NCBI RefSeq assembly: GCF_026250525.1
Contig: NZ_CP111043.1
Location: 3,981,001-4,045,000 of the forward strand
Length of the DNA: 64,000 bases
Reading direction: 5' to 3'
Source of the DNA: Chondrinema litorale
GTDB taxonomy: Bacteria > Bacteroidota > Bacteroidia > Cytophagales > Flammeovirgaceae
Within the stretch, counting starts at the first letter, position 1. Every line of letters starts with the position of its first letter. The notes below the pieces were generated by a model, which worked only from the letters and a program-made list of their open reading frames with translations, did not search any database and was not told the origin of the DNA. Shown here in pieces: positions 17,301-26,219 of this stretch. A program made the position numbers and the translations under genes.

Positions 17301-19916
17301 TTAACTTTTGCTTCTGATAAAGAAAAGTATCAGGTAGGTGAAAAAGTAACACTTAATATTCCGGGCAGTAAAAATAGCAGAGCTTTAATTAGCATCGAAA
17401 ATGGAAGAAAGGTAGTACAAACTTTCTGGTTGCAAACAGAAGAAGGCGACAATCCATTCTCTTTCGAAGTTACAGAAGCAATGGCACCGAATGTTTATGT
17501 AAATATTTCATTGATACAACCACATGCGCAAACGATCAACGATTTACCAATTAGGCTTTATGGTGTAATTCCAGTGATGGTAGATGATCCAGAAACCCAT
17601 CTTTCACCAGAACTAAAAATGCCAGATGTATTGGAGCCAGAATCCACATTTGAGGTGCAAGTATCTGAGAGTGAAGGTAAACCAATGACATACACCTTGG
17701 CTGTTGTAGAAGAAGGTTTGCTTGATCTTACCAGATTTAAAACTCCTGATCCTTGGTCTAACTTCTATGCGAGAGAAGCACTAGGTGTTAAAACTTGGGA
17801 TTTATACGATGATGTAATGGGAGCGTTTGGCGGCTCATTAGGTAGATTACTTGCCTTAGGTGGTGGTGACGGAGTTGATGCGAAAGAAAATGCTAAAGCA
17901 AACCGATTTAAACCTGTTGTAAAATATTTAGGTCCATTCCAATTGGATGCTGGAGATGCCAATGTGCATAAAATTAAAATGCCAAGATACATTGGTTCTG
18001 TAAAAACAATGGTGGTGGCTGCTAAAGGTGGAGCTTATGGTAACACCGAAAAAGTGACACCTGTAAAAAAATCTCTCATGGTTTTAGGTACACTACCAAG
18101 AGTTTTAGGACCTGAAGAAAAAGTGAAATTACCAGTAAATGTGTTTGTTTCTGATCCTTCAATCAGTAGTGTAACAGTAAATATTGAAGCGAGCGATTTA
18201 CTTTCTTTACCAACAGCTTCTAAGCAGGTTCAGATAGATAAATCTGGTGAGCAAATCGTCTTTTTCGATATGGATGTGAAGGCTACCACAGGTATTGGCA
18301 ATATCAAAATTACTGCTTCTGCAAATGGAGTAACTTCTGTAGATGAAGTAGAAATTGATGTGAGAAACCCGAATCCACCAGTTACGAATGTGATTGAAGG
18401 CATGATACAACCAGGTAAAACTTGGGATGCTTCTTACGGAGCAATCGGTGTTGCAGGTACAAATTCATCGATGTTAGAGGTTTCACGCATACCACCAATT
18501 AACTTAGAGAAAAGACTTTCTTATTTAATTCGCTATCCTTATGGATGTATCGAGCAAACAGTCTCTTCTGGTTTCCCTCAGTTGTTGGTTAACAACCTAA
18601 TGGAAATTACTCCTGAAAGAAGTAAGAAGATAGAAAGTAATATTAAGGCGACAATTGCTAGACTTAACTCTTTCCAAACAAATGATGGAGGTATGGCTTA
18701 TTGGCCAGGACAAAGAGAAAGCAGCGATTGGGGATCTGTTTATGCTTATCATTTTATTATTGAGGCAGAGAAAAAAGGCTATCAAGTGCCAAGTTTCTTA
18801 AAGTCTAACTTGAAACGATACCTCAAAAAATCTGCACGTGAATGGAGATACAGCAAAGCTTATTGGAACGACGATTTAATGCAAGCATACAGACTTTACG
18901 CTTTGGCTTTAAGTAACGATGCAGAAACTGGTGCGATGAACAGGTTAAGAGAGCTGAAAGAACTGACAACGCAAGGTGCTTGGCGATTAGCTGCGGCATA
19001 TTATCTAACAGGTAAAAATAGTGCTGGTAAAGAACTGGTTAAAGGCTTAACTACAGATGTAAAGAGTTATAAAGAACTATCTTACACTTATGGTTCAGAT
19101 ACCAGAGATAAAGCGATGATTTTAGAAACGCTTTGTTTGATGAATGACAAAGCCAAAGGCTTCGATTTATTAAAAGACATTGCCGCACATTTAAGTGCAG
19201 ATACTTGGTTGAGTACTCAAACAACTGCTTACAGTTTGATTGCAGTAGCCAAATTTGCAGGCATGGACAATGCCTCTCAATCATCTGGAATGAAATTCAC
19301 TTTGAATTTACCAGAAGGTAGCCCTGTTGAAGCGAGCACAGATCTTTCTATGATTCAGAAAAAACTGAATGTAAAAGCTGGTGGAGTGTATAATCTTTCT
19401 TTAAAGAATACGAGCAACACAGTATTATTTACTAGAATTATTACCGAAGGTGTTCCTGCGAGAGGTGATCAATCTGCGGCAGAAAGTAGCTTGAAGTTGA
19501 GTGTTCGCTATCTGGATTTAAATGAGAAAGAAATGGATCCAACAAGTCTAGCTCAAGGTACAGACTTTATGGTAGAAGCCAAAGTTACCAATCCTGGTTT
19601 GCGAGGTAATTATGAAGAATTAGTATTGAATCAGATATTCCCTTCTGGCTGGGAAATTCTCAATTCCAGAATGGATGGCAGTCTCGATTCAGATAAGGTA
19701 AGCGAACCAGAATATCAAGATATACGAGACGATAGAGTTTATACCTTCTTCGATCTAAAAGCTTCAGAAACCAAGACTTTTAGAATCAGGTTGAATGCGA
19801 GTTATGCAGGAGAGTACTATATGCCGACCATTTCTTGTGAGGCTATGTACGATCACAGCATTAATGCACGTAAGCCGGGTAAAGTAGTAAAAGTTGAAGG
19901 AGTTGAAAATCAATAA
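14313..19916 (+). CDS. Bacterial alpha-2-macroglobulin family protein
   Basis: At 1,867 residues this is the largest gene here. Bacterial alpha-2-macroglobulins are periplasmic protease traps: a foreign protease cuts a bait region and is captured through a thioester. The protein has an N-terminal membrane helix (about 16-38), a series of MG-type beta domains, and an intact thioester motif CIEQ at 1412-1415 inside YPYGCIEQT. The following alpha-rich region (FQTNDGGMAYWPG, about 1450) is the thioester domain. Residues 494-520 form an unusual Tyr/Asp-rich low-complexity segment just before a Cys. No penicillin-binding protein 1C gene is adjacent, unlike the common pairing in Proteobacteria. It is monocistronic with a strong terminator. 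Confidence 0.92.
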   Translation: MKPFASISILALSVTRKVFITAFILAVVIGGFLYFSSTLKAGRSVKTTVDAAYASYVSAYTAGVISKKSPIRIQLASQFADSARVGESVTSSYFTFDPEITGDASWIDSRTIEFIPAKELQSGTKYVLNFELGKVVDVQDGMENLSYEFSTISQNFDLQLEGLAPDDNDEPSMQKLSGSIYTADIASNEEVEKLLTASLNDKTLDISWVHPEEGLTHYFTVSGIERKDSKRTLELEWNGEPMGVSYKGTENVDIPALGDFKLMNTEVVHNPEQYVRLRFSDPIQANQDLDGLIQITGLNNLRFQIQANEILVYPTVRQTGAKEVRVSPGIKNSQGYPLKDDLSFSLAFEQMKPEVRFVGNGTILPNSKGLILPFEAVGLNEVDVRVIRVYEDNIAQFLQVNSLEERTEMKRVGRPILLKNIKLNNSGNADMSNWSRYSLDLSDMIQTEPGAIYQVNISFTKDYAAYVCQEEFDLGEGASESNKETSLQELEEEYDKNTWDYYDDYYYYGYYDWEHRDDPCHPAYYGARRSVNKNVLASDLGVIAKRGNNGEMLAAVTDLRTTEPLSNVEVAVYNYQHQLLDDNLTDSEGLARLDPKKKPFLLVATLGNQKGYLKIDDGSSLSLSNFNVRGQEIQKGLKGFIYGERGVWRPGDTLFLNFILEDKDRLLPENHPVVFQLQNPMGQVVKKEVRSQGVDGFYNFITTTDADAPTGNWTAKVMVGGTTFSKNIKIETVKPNRLKINLDFGTDKLTASNGKITADLEVKWLHGAPAPNLKAEFELDLTKGKTAFEDYQNYNFDDEGKQFYGESQQVFSGRLDENGKATISTSIDVEDAAPGVLQANFRGKVFEEGGNFSVDRIVIPYYPFSSFVGMKLPDSKSWSKLFYDKSNSVDIATVDANGEPVDRQGVIVSVYRLNWSWWWNQSSEDVANYVSRQNKTPVATGRVNTSGGKATFNFDLNEWGRYYIKVCDPVSGHCTGEIHYTSWGGDSNEMPSGATMLTFASDKEKYQVGEKVTLNIPGSKNSRALISIENGRKVVQTFWLQTEEGDNPFSFEVTEAMAPNVYVNISLIQPHAQTINDLPIRLYGVIPVMVDDPETHLSPELKMPDVLEPESTFEVQVSESEGKPMTYTLAVVEEGLLDLTRFKTPDPWSNFYAREALGVKTWDLYDDVMGAFGGSLGRLLALGGGDGVDAKENAKANRFKPVVKYLGPFQLDAGDANVHKIKMPRYIGSVKTMVVAAKGGAYGNTEKVTPVKKSLMVLGTLPRVLGPEEKVKLPVNVFVSDPSISSVTVNIEASDLLSLPTASKQVQIDKSGEQIVFFDMDVKATTGIGNIKITASANGVTSVDEVEIDVRNPNPPVTNVIEGMIQPGKTWDASYGAIGVAGTNSSMLEVSRIPPINLEKRLSYLIRYPYGCIEQTVSSGFPQLLVNNLMEITPERSKKIESNIKATIARLNSFQTNDGGMAYWPGQRESSDWGSVYAYHFIIEAEKKGYQVPSFLKSNLKRYLKKSAREWRYSKAYWNDDLMQAYRLYALALSNDAETGAMNRLRELKELTTQGAWRLAAAYYLTGKNSAGKELVKGLTTDVKSYKELSYTYGSDTRDKAMILETLCLMNDKAKGFDLLKDIAAHLSADTWLSTQTTAYSLIAVAKFAGMDNASQSSGMKFTLNLPEGSPVEASTDLSMIQKKLNVKAGGVYNLSLKNTSNTVLFTRIITEGVPARGDQSAAESSLKLSVRYLDLNEKEMDPTSLAQGTDFMVEAKVTNPGLRGNYEELVLNQIFPSGWEILNSRMDGSLDSDKVSEPEYQDIRDDRVYTFFDLKASETKTFRIRLNASYAGEYYMPTISCEAMYDHSINARKPGKVVKVEGVENQ

Positions 19917-19940
19917 GTCTTATAAAGAATAAATCAATAT

Positions 19941-19978
19941 CCCCATGTCAGTAGAGAATCGACATGGGGTATTTTTTT
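19941..19978 (+). terminator. Rho-independent terminator after the alpha-2-macroglobulin gene
   Basis: CCCCATGTC (19941-19949) pairs with GACATGGGG (19961-19969), 11-nt loop, followed by seven Ts after TA. Confidence 0.92.
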
Positions 19979-20089
19979 ATCTTTCAAAGAATTTAAATCA
20001 AAATGCATTGGATGTGTGTTTAATTTGAAGCAGAAAAAATTAAGCATAGTTTCCATTTAATAAGATTCGTAAAAAACAAAAGCACTGAC

Positions 20090-20097
20090 TATTTTTG
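20090..20097 (+). promoter_or_regulatory. Candidate -7 element for ligA
   Basis: TATTTTTG fits TAnnTTTG, 20 bp before the ligA start; the upstream -33 region has TTCG rather than TTTG. Confidence 0.4.
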
Positions 20098-20117
20098 GGA
20101 AAATCAAATGACCTAGT

Positions 20118-22160
20118 ATGAAACCAGAAGAAGCAAGGATAGAAATAGCCGAATTAACTAAAAAAATTAACCATTACAATATACAGTACTATCAAAATGA
20201 TGTATCAGAAGTTTCTGATTATGAGTTTGATATGCTACTTGAGAAATTAATGTCACTCGAAAAGGAGTTCCCGGAGTTTGCTTATCCGGACTCGCCAAGT
20301 AAAAGAGTGGGAGGTACAATTACCAAGGCTTTTAATTCGGTAAAACACCAATATCCTATGCTTTCGTTGGGGAATACCTACAACGAAGAAGAGTTGTTTG
20401 ATTTTGATAAGCGTGTAGAAAAATTACTGGAGGAGCCTTACGAATATACTTGTGAATTAAAGTTTGATGGTGTAGCGCTAAGTCTAACTTATGAAAATGG
20501 GCTTTTGCTACGAGCAGTCACCAGAGGTGATGGTGTGCAGGGAGATGAAGTAACTGAAAATGCCAAAACCATCATGAATATTCCCTTAAGTATTGAGGGT
20601 GAAAATATACCTCCATTATTTGAAGTAAGGGGCGAAGTTTTCTTAACTAGAAAGCGTTTTGAACAACTCAATCTGGAAATTGTTACTGAAAACAAGGAAA
20701 GAGAAAAGGCTGGTAAGAAGCCAATCAAATTGTTGGCAAACCCTAGAAATGCTGCTTCTGGTACGTTAAAAATGCAAGATTCTGGAGTGGTTGCAAAGCG
20801 AAAATTAGGCTTTTTTGCTTATTCCCTAATTTGGGATAATATGGATATAAAAACCCATGCAGAAGCCCTTGAGTTACTTACTAGTTGGAAGTTTAATGTT
20901 TCTGATACTTACAAAAAATGTGGTGAGATTAAAGAAGTTGTAAGCTACATCAACGACTGGGAGAAAAAGCGAAAAAACTTTCCAGTTGAAACAGACGGAA
21001 TTGTTATTAAAGTAAACGATTTCAGACTACAGGAAGAGTTAGGTTACACGTCAAAAAGTCCTCGTTGGGCGATTGCCTATAAATATAAAGCCGAAAGTGC
21101 TTCTACTATTCTCAAATCAGTTTCTTTTCAAGTAGGTAGAACTGGAGCAGTTACTCCGGTGGCTAATTTGGAGCCTGTTTTATTGGCAGGAACTACTGTA
21201 AAAAGAGCCAGTTTGCATAATGCGAATGAGATTGAACGACTTGATTTGCATTTAGGAGATATGGTTTATATTGAAAAGGGTGGAGAAATTATTCCTAAAA
21301 TTACTGGTGTAAATACTCCTTTGAGAAAAGGTGATGCACAGGTAGTTGACTTTATTAGCAACTGCCCAGATTGTAATACACCATTGATCAGAAAAGAAGG
21401 TGAAGCAGCGCATTATTGCCCTAATGTTTTAGGCTGCCCAACTCAGATTAAAGGTAGAATTGAGCACTTTATTCAAAGAAAGGCAATGAATGTAGAATCG
21501 CTTGGTCCTGAGACAATTGAACAATTGTATGCAAATGGTTTATTAAAGCATCCCGGAGACTTGTATAAACTTACCAAAGAGCAATTAATGTCGCTTGACA
21601 GGTTTGGAGAAAAATCAGCCGATAATATTCTAGAGGGAATTCAAAACTCTAAAAGTATTGCTTTTCCAAGAGTATTGTTTGCTTTAGGAATTAGATATGT
21701 AGGTGCCACAGTTGCCGAAAAACTGGCCATTCACTTTAAAAATATAGATGCTCTCACTAAAGCTACTTTAGAAGAGTTGGTGGCTGTGCATGAGATTGGT
21801 GAAAGAATCGCGGAAAGTCTGGTTGCTTATTTTGAAGATGAGCAAAATATGTTAGTAATAGATGCTTTAAAAGAAGCGGGATTACAATTTGAGATGCCAG
21901 AAGAGCCAGAGGTAAATGAAGAAGAAGCTACACTGGCAGGAAAATCATTTTTAGTTTCTGGTGTTTTTGCCAACTACGAAAGAGACGAATTGAAAAGTTT
22001 AATAAAAAGTAAGGGTGGCAAGGTTTTATCGGCAGTTTCTGGTAATCTGGATTATCTTATTGCAGGTGATAAAGCTGGAGGGAGTAAGCTCAAAAAGGCA
22101 GAAGCATTAGAGGTTAAGATAATTTCAGAAGAGGAATTTGTATCTTTGCTTAATTCGTAA
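20118..22160 (+). CDS. ligA: NAD-dependent DNA ligase
   Basis: LigA seals nicks during replication and repair using NAD. The 680-residue length and domain order are standard. The Ia/adenylation domain has the AMP-accepting lysine K115 in ELKFDGVAL. The OB fold and the four-cysteine zinc finger (CPDCNTPL ... HYCPNVLGCP, about 416-441) follow, then the helix-hairpin-helix repeats and a C-terminal BRCT domain (about 608-678, GKSFLVSGVF ... GNLDYLIAGDKAGGS). All key residues are present. Confidence 0.97.
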   Translation: MKPEEARIEIAELTKKINHYNIQYYQNDVSEVSDYEFDMLLEKLMSLEKEFPEFAYPDSPSKRVGGTITKAFNSVKHQYPMLSLGNTYNEEELFDFDKRVEKLLEEPYEYTCELKFDGVALSLTYENGLLLRAVTRGDGVQGDEVTENAKTIMNIPLSIEGENIPPLFEVRGEVFLTRKRFEQLNLEIVTENKEREKAGKKPIKLLANPRNAASGTLKMQDSGVVAKRKLGFFAYSLIWDNMDIKTHAEALELLTSWKFNVSDTYKKCGEIKEVVSYINDWEKKRKNFPVETDGIVIKVNDFRLQEELGYTSKSPRWAIAYKYKAESASTILKSVSFQVGRTGAVTPVANLEPVLLAGTTVKRASLHNANEIERLDLHLGDMVYIEKGGEIIPKITGVNTPLRKGDAQVVDFISNCPDCNTPLIRKEGEAAHYCPNVLGCPTQIKGRIEHFIQRKAMNVESLGPETIEQLYANGLLKHPGDLYKLTKEQLMSLDRFGEKSADNILEGIQNSKSIAFPRVLFALGIRYVGATVAEKLAIHFKNIDALTKATLEELVAVHEIGERIAESLVAYFEDEQNMLVIDALKEAGLQFEMPEEPEVNEEEATLAGKSFLVSGVFANYERDELKSLIKSKGGKVLSAVSGNLDYLIAGDKAGGSKLKKAEALEVKIISEEEFVSLLNS

Positions 22161-22278
22161 AATCGAATTTCTCATTAACTAAAGTACCAAACAGGTTAAA
22201 ATGTTAGTTATTGCTGTATAGAGTTTTTTAAGTAATCTATACTTTTATTATCTTAACCAATCTTTATTTGATTTTTTA

Positions 22279-22827
22279 ATGAGCTCAATCGTCACATCCG
22301 TAAGAGAGTTTTTTTTGAACCAGAATTTAGCTAAAGCTGTAAAAGCAAATTCTGCAAAGAGAAATTCTATAGATTATAAAGATGCAAAAAGCATCGGTAT
22401 ATATTTTAATGCTTCTGAAGAAGAACATAGCAGTAAGATCAACAACTTTGTGAAAGAACTTAAAAGCGAAGGCAAATCAGTTGAGGCTATTACTTATCTA
22501 AATTCCAGTCAAGATAACCCATATAATTTCCAGTACCACGTCTTAAAAGATGAAGATATTACCATGTTTGGGAAGATTAATGCAGAGAAGATTAATAAAT
22601 TTATAGACAAAGAATTTGACTATCTGTATTGTATCTGTACCGATTTGCAAACACCTGTAAAGTATCTAATGGCAGCGAGTAAGGCAAGATGTAGAGTGGG
22701 TACTTATGCTGAAGAAAACTCAGGCTTTTTTGAACTAATGGTGGGAAACAAAAACAACAATAATCTTACAGAACTTATTAAGAATATGGTGCATTATTCG
22801 CACGCAATTAAATCTGTTGTTGCTTAA
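22279..22827 (+). CDS. DUF6913-like cytoplasmic protein
   Basis: The 182-residue protein has no signal peptide or membrane helix. Its centre (DAKSIGIYFNASEEEHSSKI) and the later FDYLYCICTDLQTPVKYLMA and ARCRVGTYAEENSGFFELMV stretches match my memory of the Bacteroidota family now called DUF6913, often found beside ligA or dapA. Function is unknown. It lies 118 bp after ligA without a terminator between, so it may be co-transcribed. The family name is less certain than the gene itself. Confidence 0.7.
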   Translation: MSSIVTSVREFFLNQNLAKAVKANSAKRNSIDYKDAKSIGIYFNASEEEHSSKINNFVKELKSEGKSVEAITYLNSSQDNPYNFQYHVLKDEDITMFGKINAEKINKFIDKEFDYLYCICTDLQTPVKYLMAASKARCRVGTYAEENSGFFELMVGNKNNNNLTELIKNMVHYSHAIKSVVA

Positions 22828-22828
22828 A

Positions 22829-22861
22829 AAAGTGATTAATCGCAATGATTAATCACCTTTT
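22829..22861. terminator. Bidirectional terminator between the DUF6913-like gene and the H1-like gene
   Basis: GTGATTAATC (22832-22841) pairs perfectly with GATTAATCAC (22847-22856) around a 5-nt loop. It is flanked by six As on the left and a T-run on the right, so it can serve both convergent genes. Confidence 0.85.
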
Positions 22862-22876
22862 GATTAGATACAAAAC

Positions 22877-23050
22877 CTATTCATTTTTCTTAGATTGAAT
22901 ATCAACTCTGATATCCTGAGCTAAAGATTTTAGATCTTGCATTCCTTTTCTTACACGGGTACCAGCGGCTTGGTTACCTTTATCATAGAACTTAGCAATG
23001 TCTTCTTCAAGTGATGTTACTAGTTCTTTAAGCTTTGTGTATTTTTCCAT
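22877..23050 (-). CDS. Histone H1-like protein (Hc1-type), 57 residues
   Basis: This short gene reads MEKYTKLKELVTSLEEDIAK, then FYDKGNQAAGTRVRKGMQDL, then KSLAQDIRVDIQSKKNE. That is the conserved sequence of the small Bacteroidota histone H1/Hc1-like proteins, thought to bind or organise DNA. The N-terminal half is an amphipathic helix; the centre holds the GNQAAGTRVRKGMQDLK motif; the end is basic. It starts at the ATG on 23048-23050 and stops at 22877. It shares a terminator with the convergent upstream gene. Confidence 0.88.
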   Translation of the reverse strand: MEKYTKLKELVTSLEEDIAKFYDKGNQAAGTRVRKGMQDLKSLAQDIRVDIQSKKNE

Positions 23051-23434
23051 TGGATTTCAAAATTATTAGTGATTATACTTGATTTACCTGCTGCAAAATA
23101 GGAAAATATTGCAAAAACATAAAATCAAAGAAGTATATTTTCAACAATTGATATTAATTATTAATAAATTTTGCACTTATAAAAGAAAATATATGAAAAA
23201 TAATAGTTCCAAATTGGATTTTTTATTACATCGTAATTTTTTTAAAACTACTTTTTTAGTGCATTTTGCTTGAATTTGAGCCATACAGAGGCGTTTTTAT
23301 GCAATTTTATAGGAAATAACTAAGTCGTTAGTTATGTAATTTTACCAAGCTGCTAAACAGAATTTTATATTGTTTTTGACTAATCTGTTAACTTTGAAAT
23401 TGAGTAAATTTGAGGGGTTAGTTAAAGAAATAAA
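23051..23434. other. Intergenic region between the H1-like gene and menD
   Basis: Divergent promoter region of 384 bp without a credible gene. TAACTTTG at 23389-23396 fits the -7 consensus for menD, 38 bp before its start. TAATTTTG on the minus strand (23058-23065) lies just before the H1-like start. Neither has a well-spaced -33 TTTG. Confidence 0.5.
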
Positions 23435-25159
23435 ATGGAAGAAAGCAGTTCAATTCAACTTCAATCATTAATAAATATAGCTGAGATTTGTGCCCAACAT
23501 AATGTGATGCATGCTGTGTTATCTCCGGGTTCCAGATGTGCTCCTTTGCTCATCGCTTTTTCAGCTCATCCTAAGATAAAATGTATTTCAATTTCAGATG
23601 AAAGGTCGGCAGCTTACATTGGTATGGGCATCGCTCAATCAACTAATAAAACAGTTGCATTAATTTGTACATCAGGTACAGCTTCTGTTAACTATATGCC
23701 AGCTGTTGTGGAGGCTATGTATCAAGAAATACCATTGCTTGTGCTCACTGCAGACCGCCCAGATGAATGGATAGACCAACAAGATGGACAGGCAATAAGG
23801 CAACCGAATATTTATGGTTCCTTTGTGAAAAAGAGTTTTCATTTACCCGTAAGTTACGAACACAAAGATGCTGTTTGGCATGCAGAAAGAATGATGAACG
23901 AAGCGATTTTGCTTTCGCAAGAAGGGCAGAAAGGGCCTGTTCATGTAAACATTCCAATAAGAGAGCCTTTCTATCCGACATCTCAAAGCGAGGTTACTTT
24001 TGGGAAACCTAAAATCATTAGAGCATCTGAGGTACAAATGCAGTTAAGTGATGCTACTCTAAATGAACTGGTAGAAGAGCTTAAAAACTTTGATAATGTA
24101 GGCATTCTAATTGGGCAAGATTTACCAAATATTGAGTTGTATTCAATGTTAGGAGCACTGCAAATTCCAGTCTTTACAGATATTATTTCAAATGCACATC
24201 AATTAAAAAATGGCATTCAATATCACGATGCATTTTTAGGTAATAAAGAAATTAAGACTAAAATGCCAGTTCCTGATTTGCTCATCTCTTTTGGTAAATC
24301 TATTTTATCTAAGCAACTTAAACTGTTTCTAAGGAATAATCCAGATTTGATTCATTGGCATATTCAGCCATATGGTCAGGTAGCAGATGTATTTCAATCA
24401 TTACAAAGAATTATCAGAACAACACCAACCGACTTTTTCAACAAAATGCTGCCTTATTTAACAGAGAAGGAGAATAAGGTATTTTTTGAGTCTTGGAAAT
24501 TGATGAGCCAACAAACTGATGATTTTAACCAAGTCTTTTTTAAGCGTGGAAGTTTTGGTGAGTTTGAGGTGGTAATGCGAGTATTAGATGTTATTCCAGA
24601 AAATTCTGTGCTTCACTTAGCTAATAGTATGTCGGTAAGATATGCGAATCATATCGGTATAAAGAAAAATATCACTGTGTATTCTAATAGAGGAACAAGT
24701 GGAATTGATGGTTGTTTGAGTACAGCTGTTGGGCATTCTTTATCAGATACCAGATTGCATTTTATTATTACTGGAGACCTTACTTTTTTTTACGATGGCA
24801 ATGCTTTTTGGAATAAGTATAAAAAGTCAAATGTAAGAGTCTTACTTTTAAATAATAATGGTGGTGCTATTTTTAGAATGATTCCCGGTCCTGATAGAAC
24901 AAATGCCTTAGATGAGTTTTTCGTAACAGAGCAAACACGAAATGCCTCAAAATTGGCAAATTTGCACAGTTTAGACTACAAACAATCCGAAACGCGAGAA
25001 CAGTTTCTTAAACATTTGGTTGATTTTGTGAATCCTCAAAATAATGAGGCTATGATACTAGAAATTAAAGATTCTCAGCAAAATGTGTATGAGAAAATGC
25101 AAGCTTATAAAAATGAATTGGGTAAAATGTTGCCGAATGCTTCGGGCAATGGCTTGTAG
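23435..25159 (+). CDS. menD: 2-succinyl-5-enolpyruvyl-6-hydroxy-3-cyclohexene-1-carboxylate synthase
   Basis: MenD is the thiamine-diphosphate enzyme that adds succinic semialdehyde to isochorismate in menaquinone synthesis. The 574-residue protein has the N-terminal LSPGSRCAPLLIAF motif (29-42) and the catalytic TPP-activating Glu56 in SDERSAA. The central NRGTSGIDGCLSTAVG substrate/TPP segment and the C-terminal GDLTFFYDGNAFWN ... NNNGGAIFRMIPG Mg-TPP motif are also clear. It is followed after 50 bp by menB, forming a two-gene operon. Confidence 0.96.
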   Translation: MEESSSIQLQSLINIAEICAQHNVMHAVLSPGSRCAPLLIAFSAHPKIKCISISDERSAAYIGMGIAQSTNKTVALICTSGTASVNYMPAVVEAMYQEIPLLVLTADRPDEWIDQQDGQAIRQPNIYGSFVKKSFHLPVSYEHKDAVWHAERMMNEAILLSQEGQKGPVHVNIPIREPFYPTSQSEVTFGKPKIIRASEVQMQLSDATLNELVEELKNFDNVGILIGQDLPNIELYSMLGALQIPVFTDIISNAHQLKNGIQYHDAFLGNKEIKTKMPVPDLLISFGKSILSKQLKLFLRNNPDLIHWHIQPYGQVADVFQSLQRIIRTTPTDFFNKMLPYLTEKENKVFFESWKLMSQQTDDFNQVFFKRGSFGEFEVVMRVLDVIPENSVLHLANSMSVRYANHIGIKKNITVYSNRGTSGIDGCLSTAVGHSLSDTRLHFIITGDLTFFYDGNAFWNKYKKSNVRVLLLNNNGGAIFRMIPGPDRTNALDEFFVTEQTRNASKLANLHSLDYKQSETREQFLKHLVDFVNPQNNEAMILEIKDSQQNVYEKMQAYKNELGKMLPNASGNGL

Positions 25160-25209
25160 CACTTATTTTTACAGATCAAATTTTCATTCAATCACCTAAA
25201 TCAATAAAA

Positions 25210-26034
25210 ATGGAAAGTAAATTTAGTTGGGAGACCCTCAAAGAATACGAAGATATAAAATTCCAGTTTTGCGATGGAGTTGGAAAAATTACTATTAATA
25301 GACCAAGAGTAAGAAATGCTTTTAGACCACAAACGGTAATGGAAATGCTAGATGCAATTGACCATTGTCGTTACGATAATAAAATTATTGTGGTGGTACT
25401 TACTGGTGAAGGAGACAAAGCATTTTGTAGCGGTGGTGATCAGAATGTAAAAGGGCATGGTGGATATATAGGTCCAGATGGTGTTCCGAGATTAAATATT
25501 CTTGATTTTCAGAAAAAAATACGCTCTTTACCTAAGCCAGTGGTTGCTATGGTAAATGGTTTTGCGATTGGTGGTGGCCATGTACTACATGTGGTTTGTG
25601 ACATTACTATTGCTTCAGAAAATGCAATTTTCGGGCAAACAGGTCCTAAAGTTGGTAGTTTTGATGCGGGTTTTGGCTCTTCTTATTTAGCCAGACACGT
25701 AGGGCAGAAAAAAGCAAGAGAGATTTGGTTCTTATGTAAGCAATATTCTGCGAAAGAAGCAGAAGAAATGGGTATGGTTAACAAAGTAGTTCCTTTGGGA
25801 AAACTAGAAGAAGAAACTATGGAATGGTGCAGTATTATGAAATTGAGAAGCCCAATGGCATTAAGAATGATTAAAATGGGACTTAATGCAGAGCTCGATG
25901 GACAAGCTGGTATACAAGAACTTGCAGGAAATGCTACACTTCTTTACTACTTAACTGAAGAAGCGCAAGAAGGGAAAAATGCGTTTTTGGAAAAAAGAGA
26001 TCCAGATTTCCATAAATACCCTAAGTTCCCATAA
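25210..26034 (+). CDS. menB: 1,4-dihydroxy-2-naphthoyl-CoA synthase
   Basis: MenB, a crotonase-fold enzyme, closes the ring of o-succinylbenzoyl-CoA. The 274-residue protein shows the oxyanion-hole motif CSGGDQNVKGHGGYIG (73-88), the second oxyanion loop NGFAIGGGHVLH (116-127) and the MenB-specific GQTGPKVGSFDAGFGSSYLA (142-161) with the catalytic Asp152. Its neighbour menD carries out an earlier step of the same pathway. Confidence 0.96.
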   Translation: MESKFSWETLKEYEDIKFQFCDGVGKITINRPRVRNAFRPQTVMEMLDAIDHCRYDNKIIVVVLTGEGDKAFCSGGDQNVKGHGGYIGPDGVPRLNILDFQKKIRSLPKPVVAMVNGFAIGGGHVLHVVCDITIASENAIFGQTGPKVGSFDAGFGSSYLARHVGQKKAREIWFLCKQYSAKEAEEMGMVNKVVPLGKLEEETMEWCSIMKLRSPMALRMIKMGLNAELDGQAGIQELAGNATLLYYLTEEAQEGKNAFLEKRDPDFHKYPKFP

Positions 26035-26055
26035 GAATATTTTAATGTAAAAGAA

Positions 26056-26094
26056 TTAAAAAGTTAGCTAATCTTGGTTAACTTTTTAATTTTG
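26056..26094 (+). terminator. Terminator after menB, overlapping a tRNA-Arg promoter element
   Basis: TTAAAAAGTTA (26056-26066) pairs with TAACTTTTTAA (26079-26089) around a 12-nt loop, followed by TTTTG. The end of the hairpin also forms TAATTTTG (26087-26094), a good -7 element for the tRNA 14 bp away. Confidence 0.7.
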
Positions 26095-26107
26095 CAAAAG
26101 CATTTTT

Positions 26108-26179
26108 GGCCGCGTAGTACAATGGATAGTATGTGGGTTTCCGGAGCCTAAGATGCAGGTTCGATTCCTGCCGCGGCTA
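26108..26179 (+). tRNA. tRNA-Arg(CCG)
   Basis: A 72-nt tRNA. The acceptor GGCCGCG pairs with CGCGGCT (G1-U72 wobble), the anticodon loop is TTCCGGA with anticodon CCG, and the T arm is GCAGG-TTCGATT-CCTGC. CCA is not encoded. Confidence 0.93.
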
Positions 26180-26219
26180 TTATGATTGATGATGTGAAAT
26201 AGCTGAAAAAGTTTTTATA

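Noticed and set aside
23079..23273. 64-codon frame before menD
   Set aside because: Composition is that of AT-rich intergenic DNA, and it lies in the divergent promoter space of two genes.
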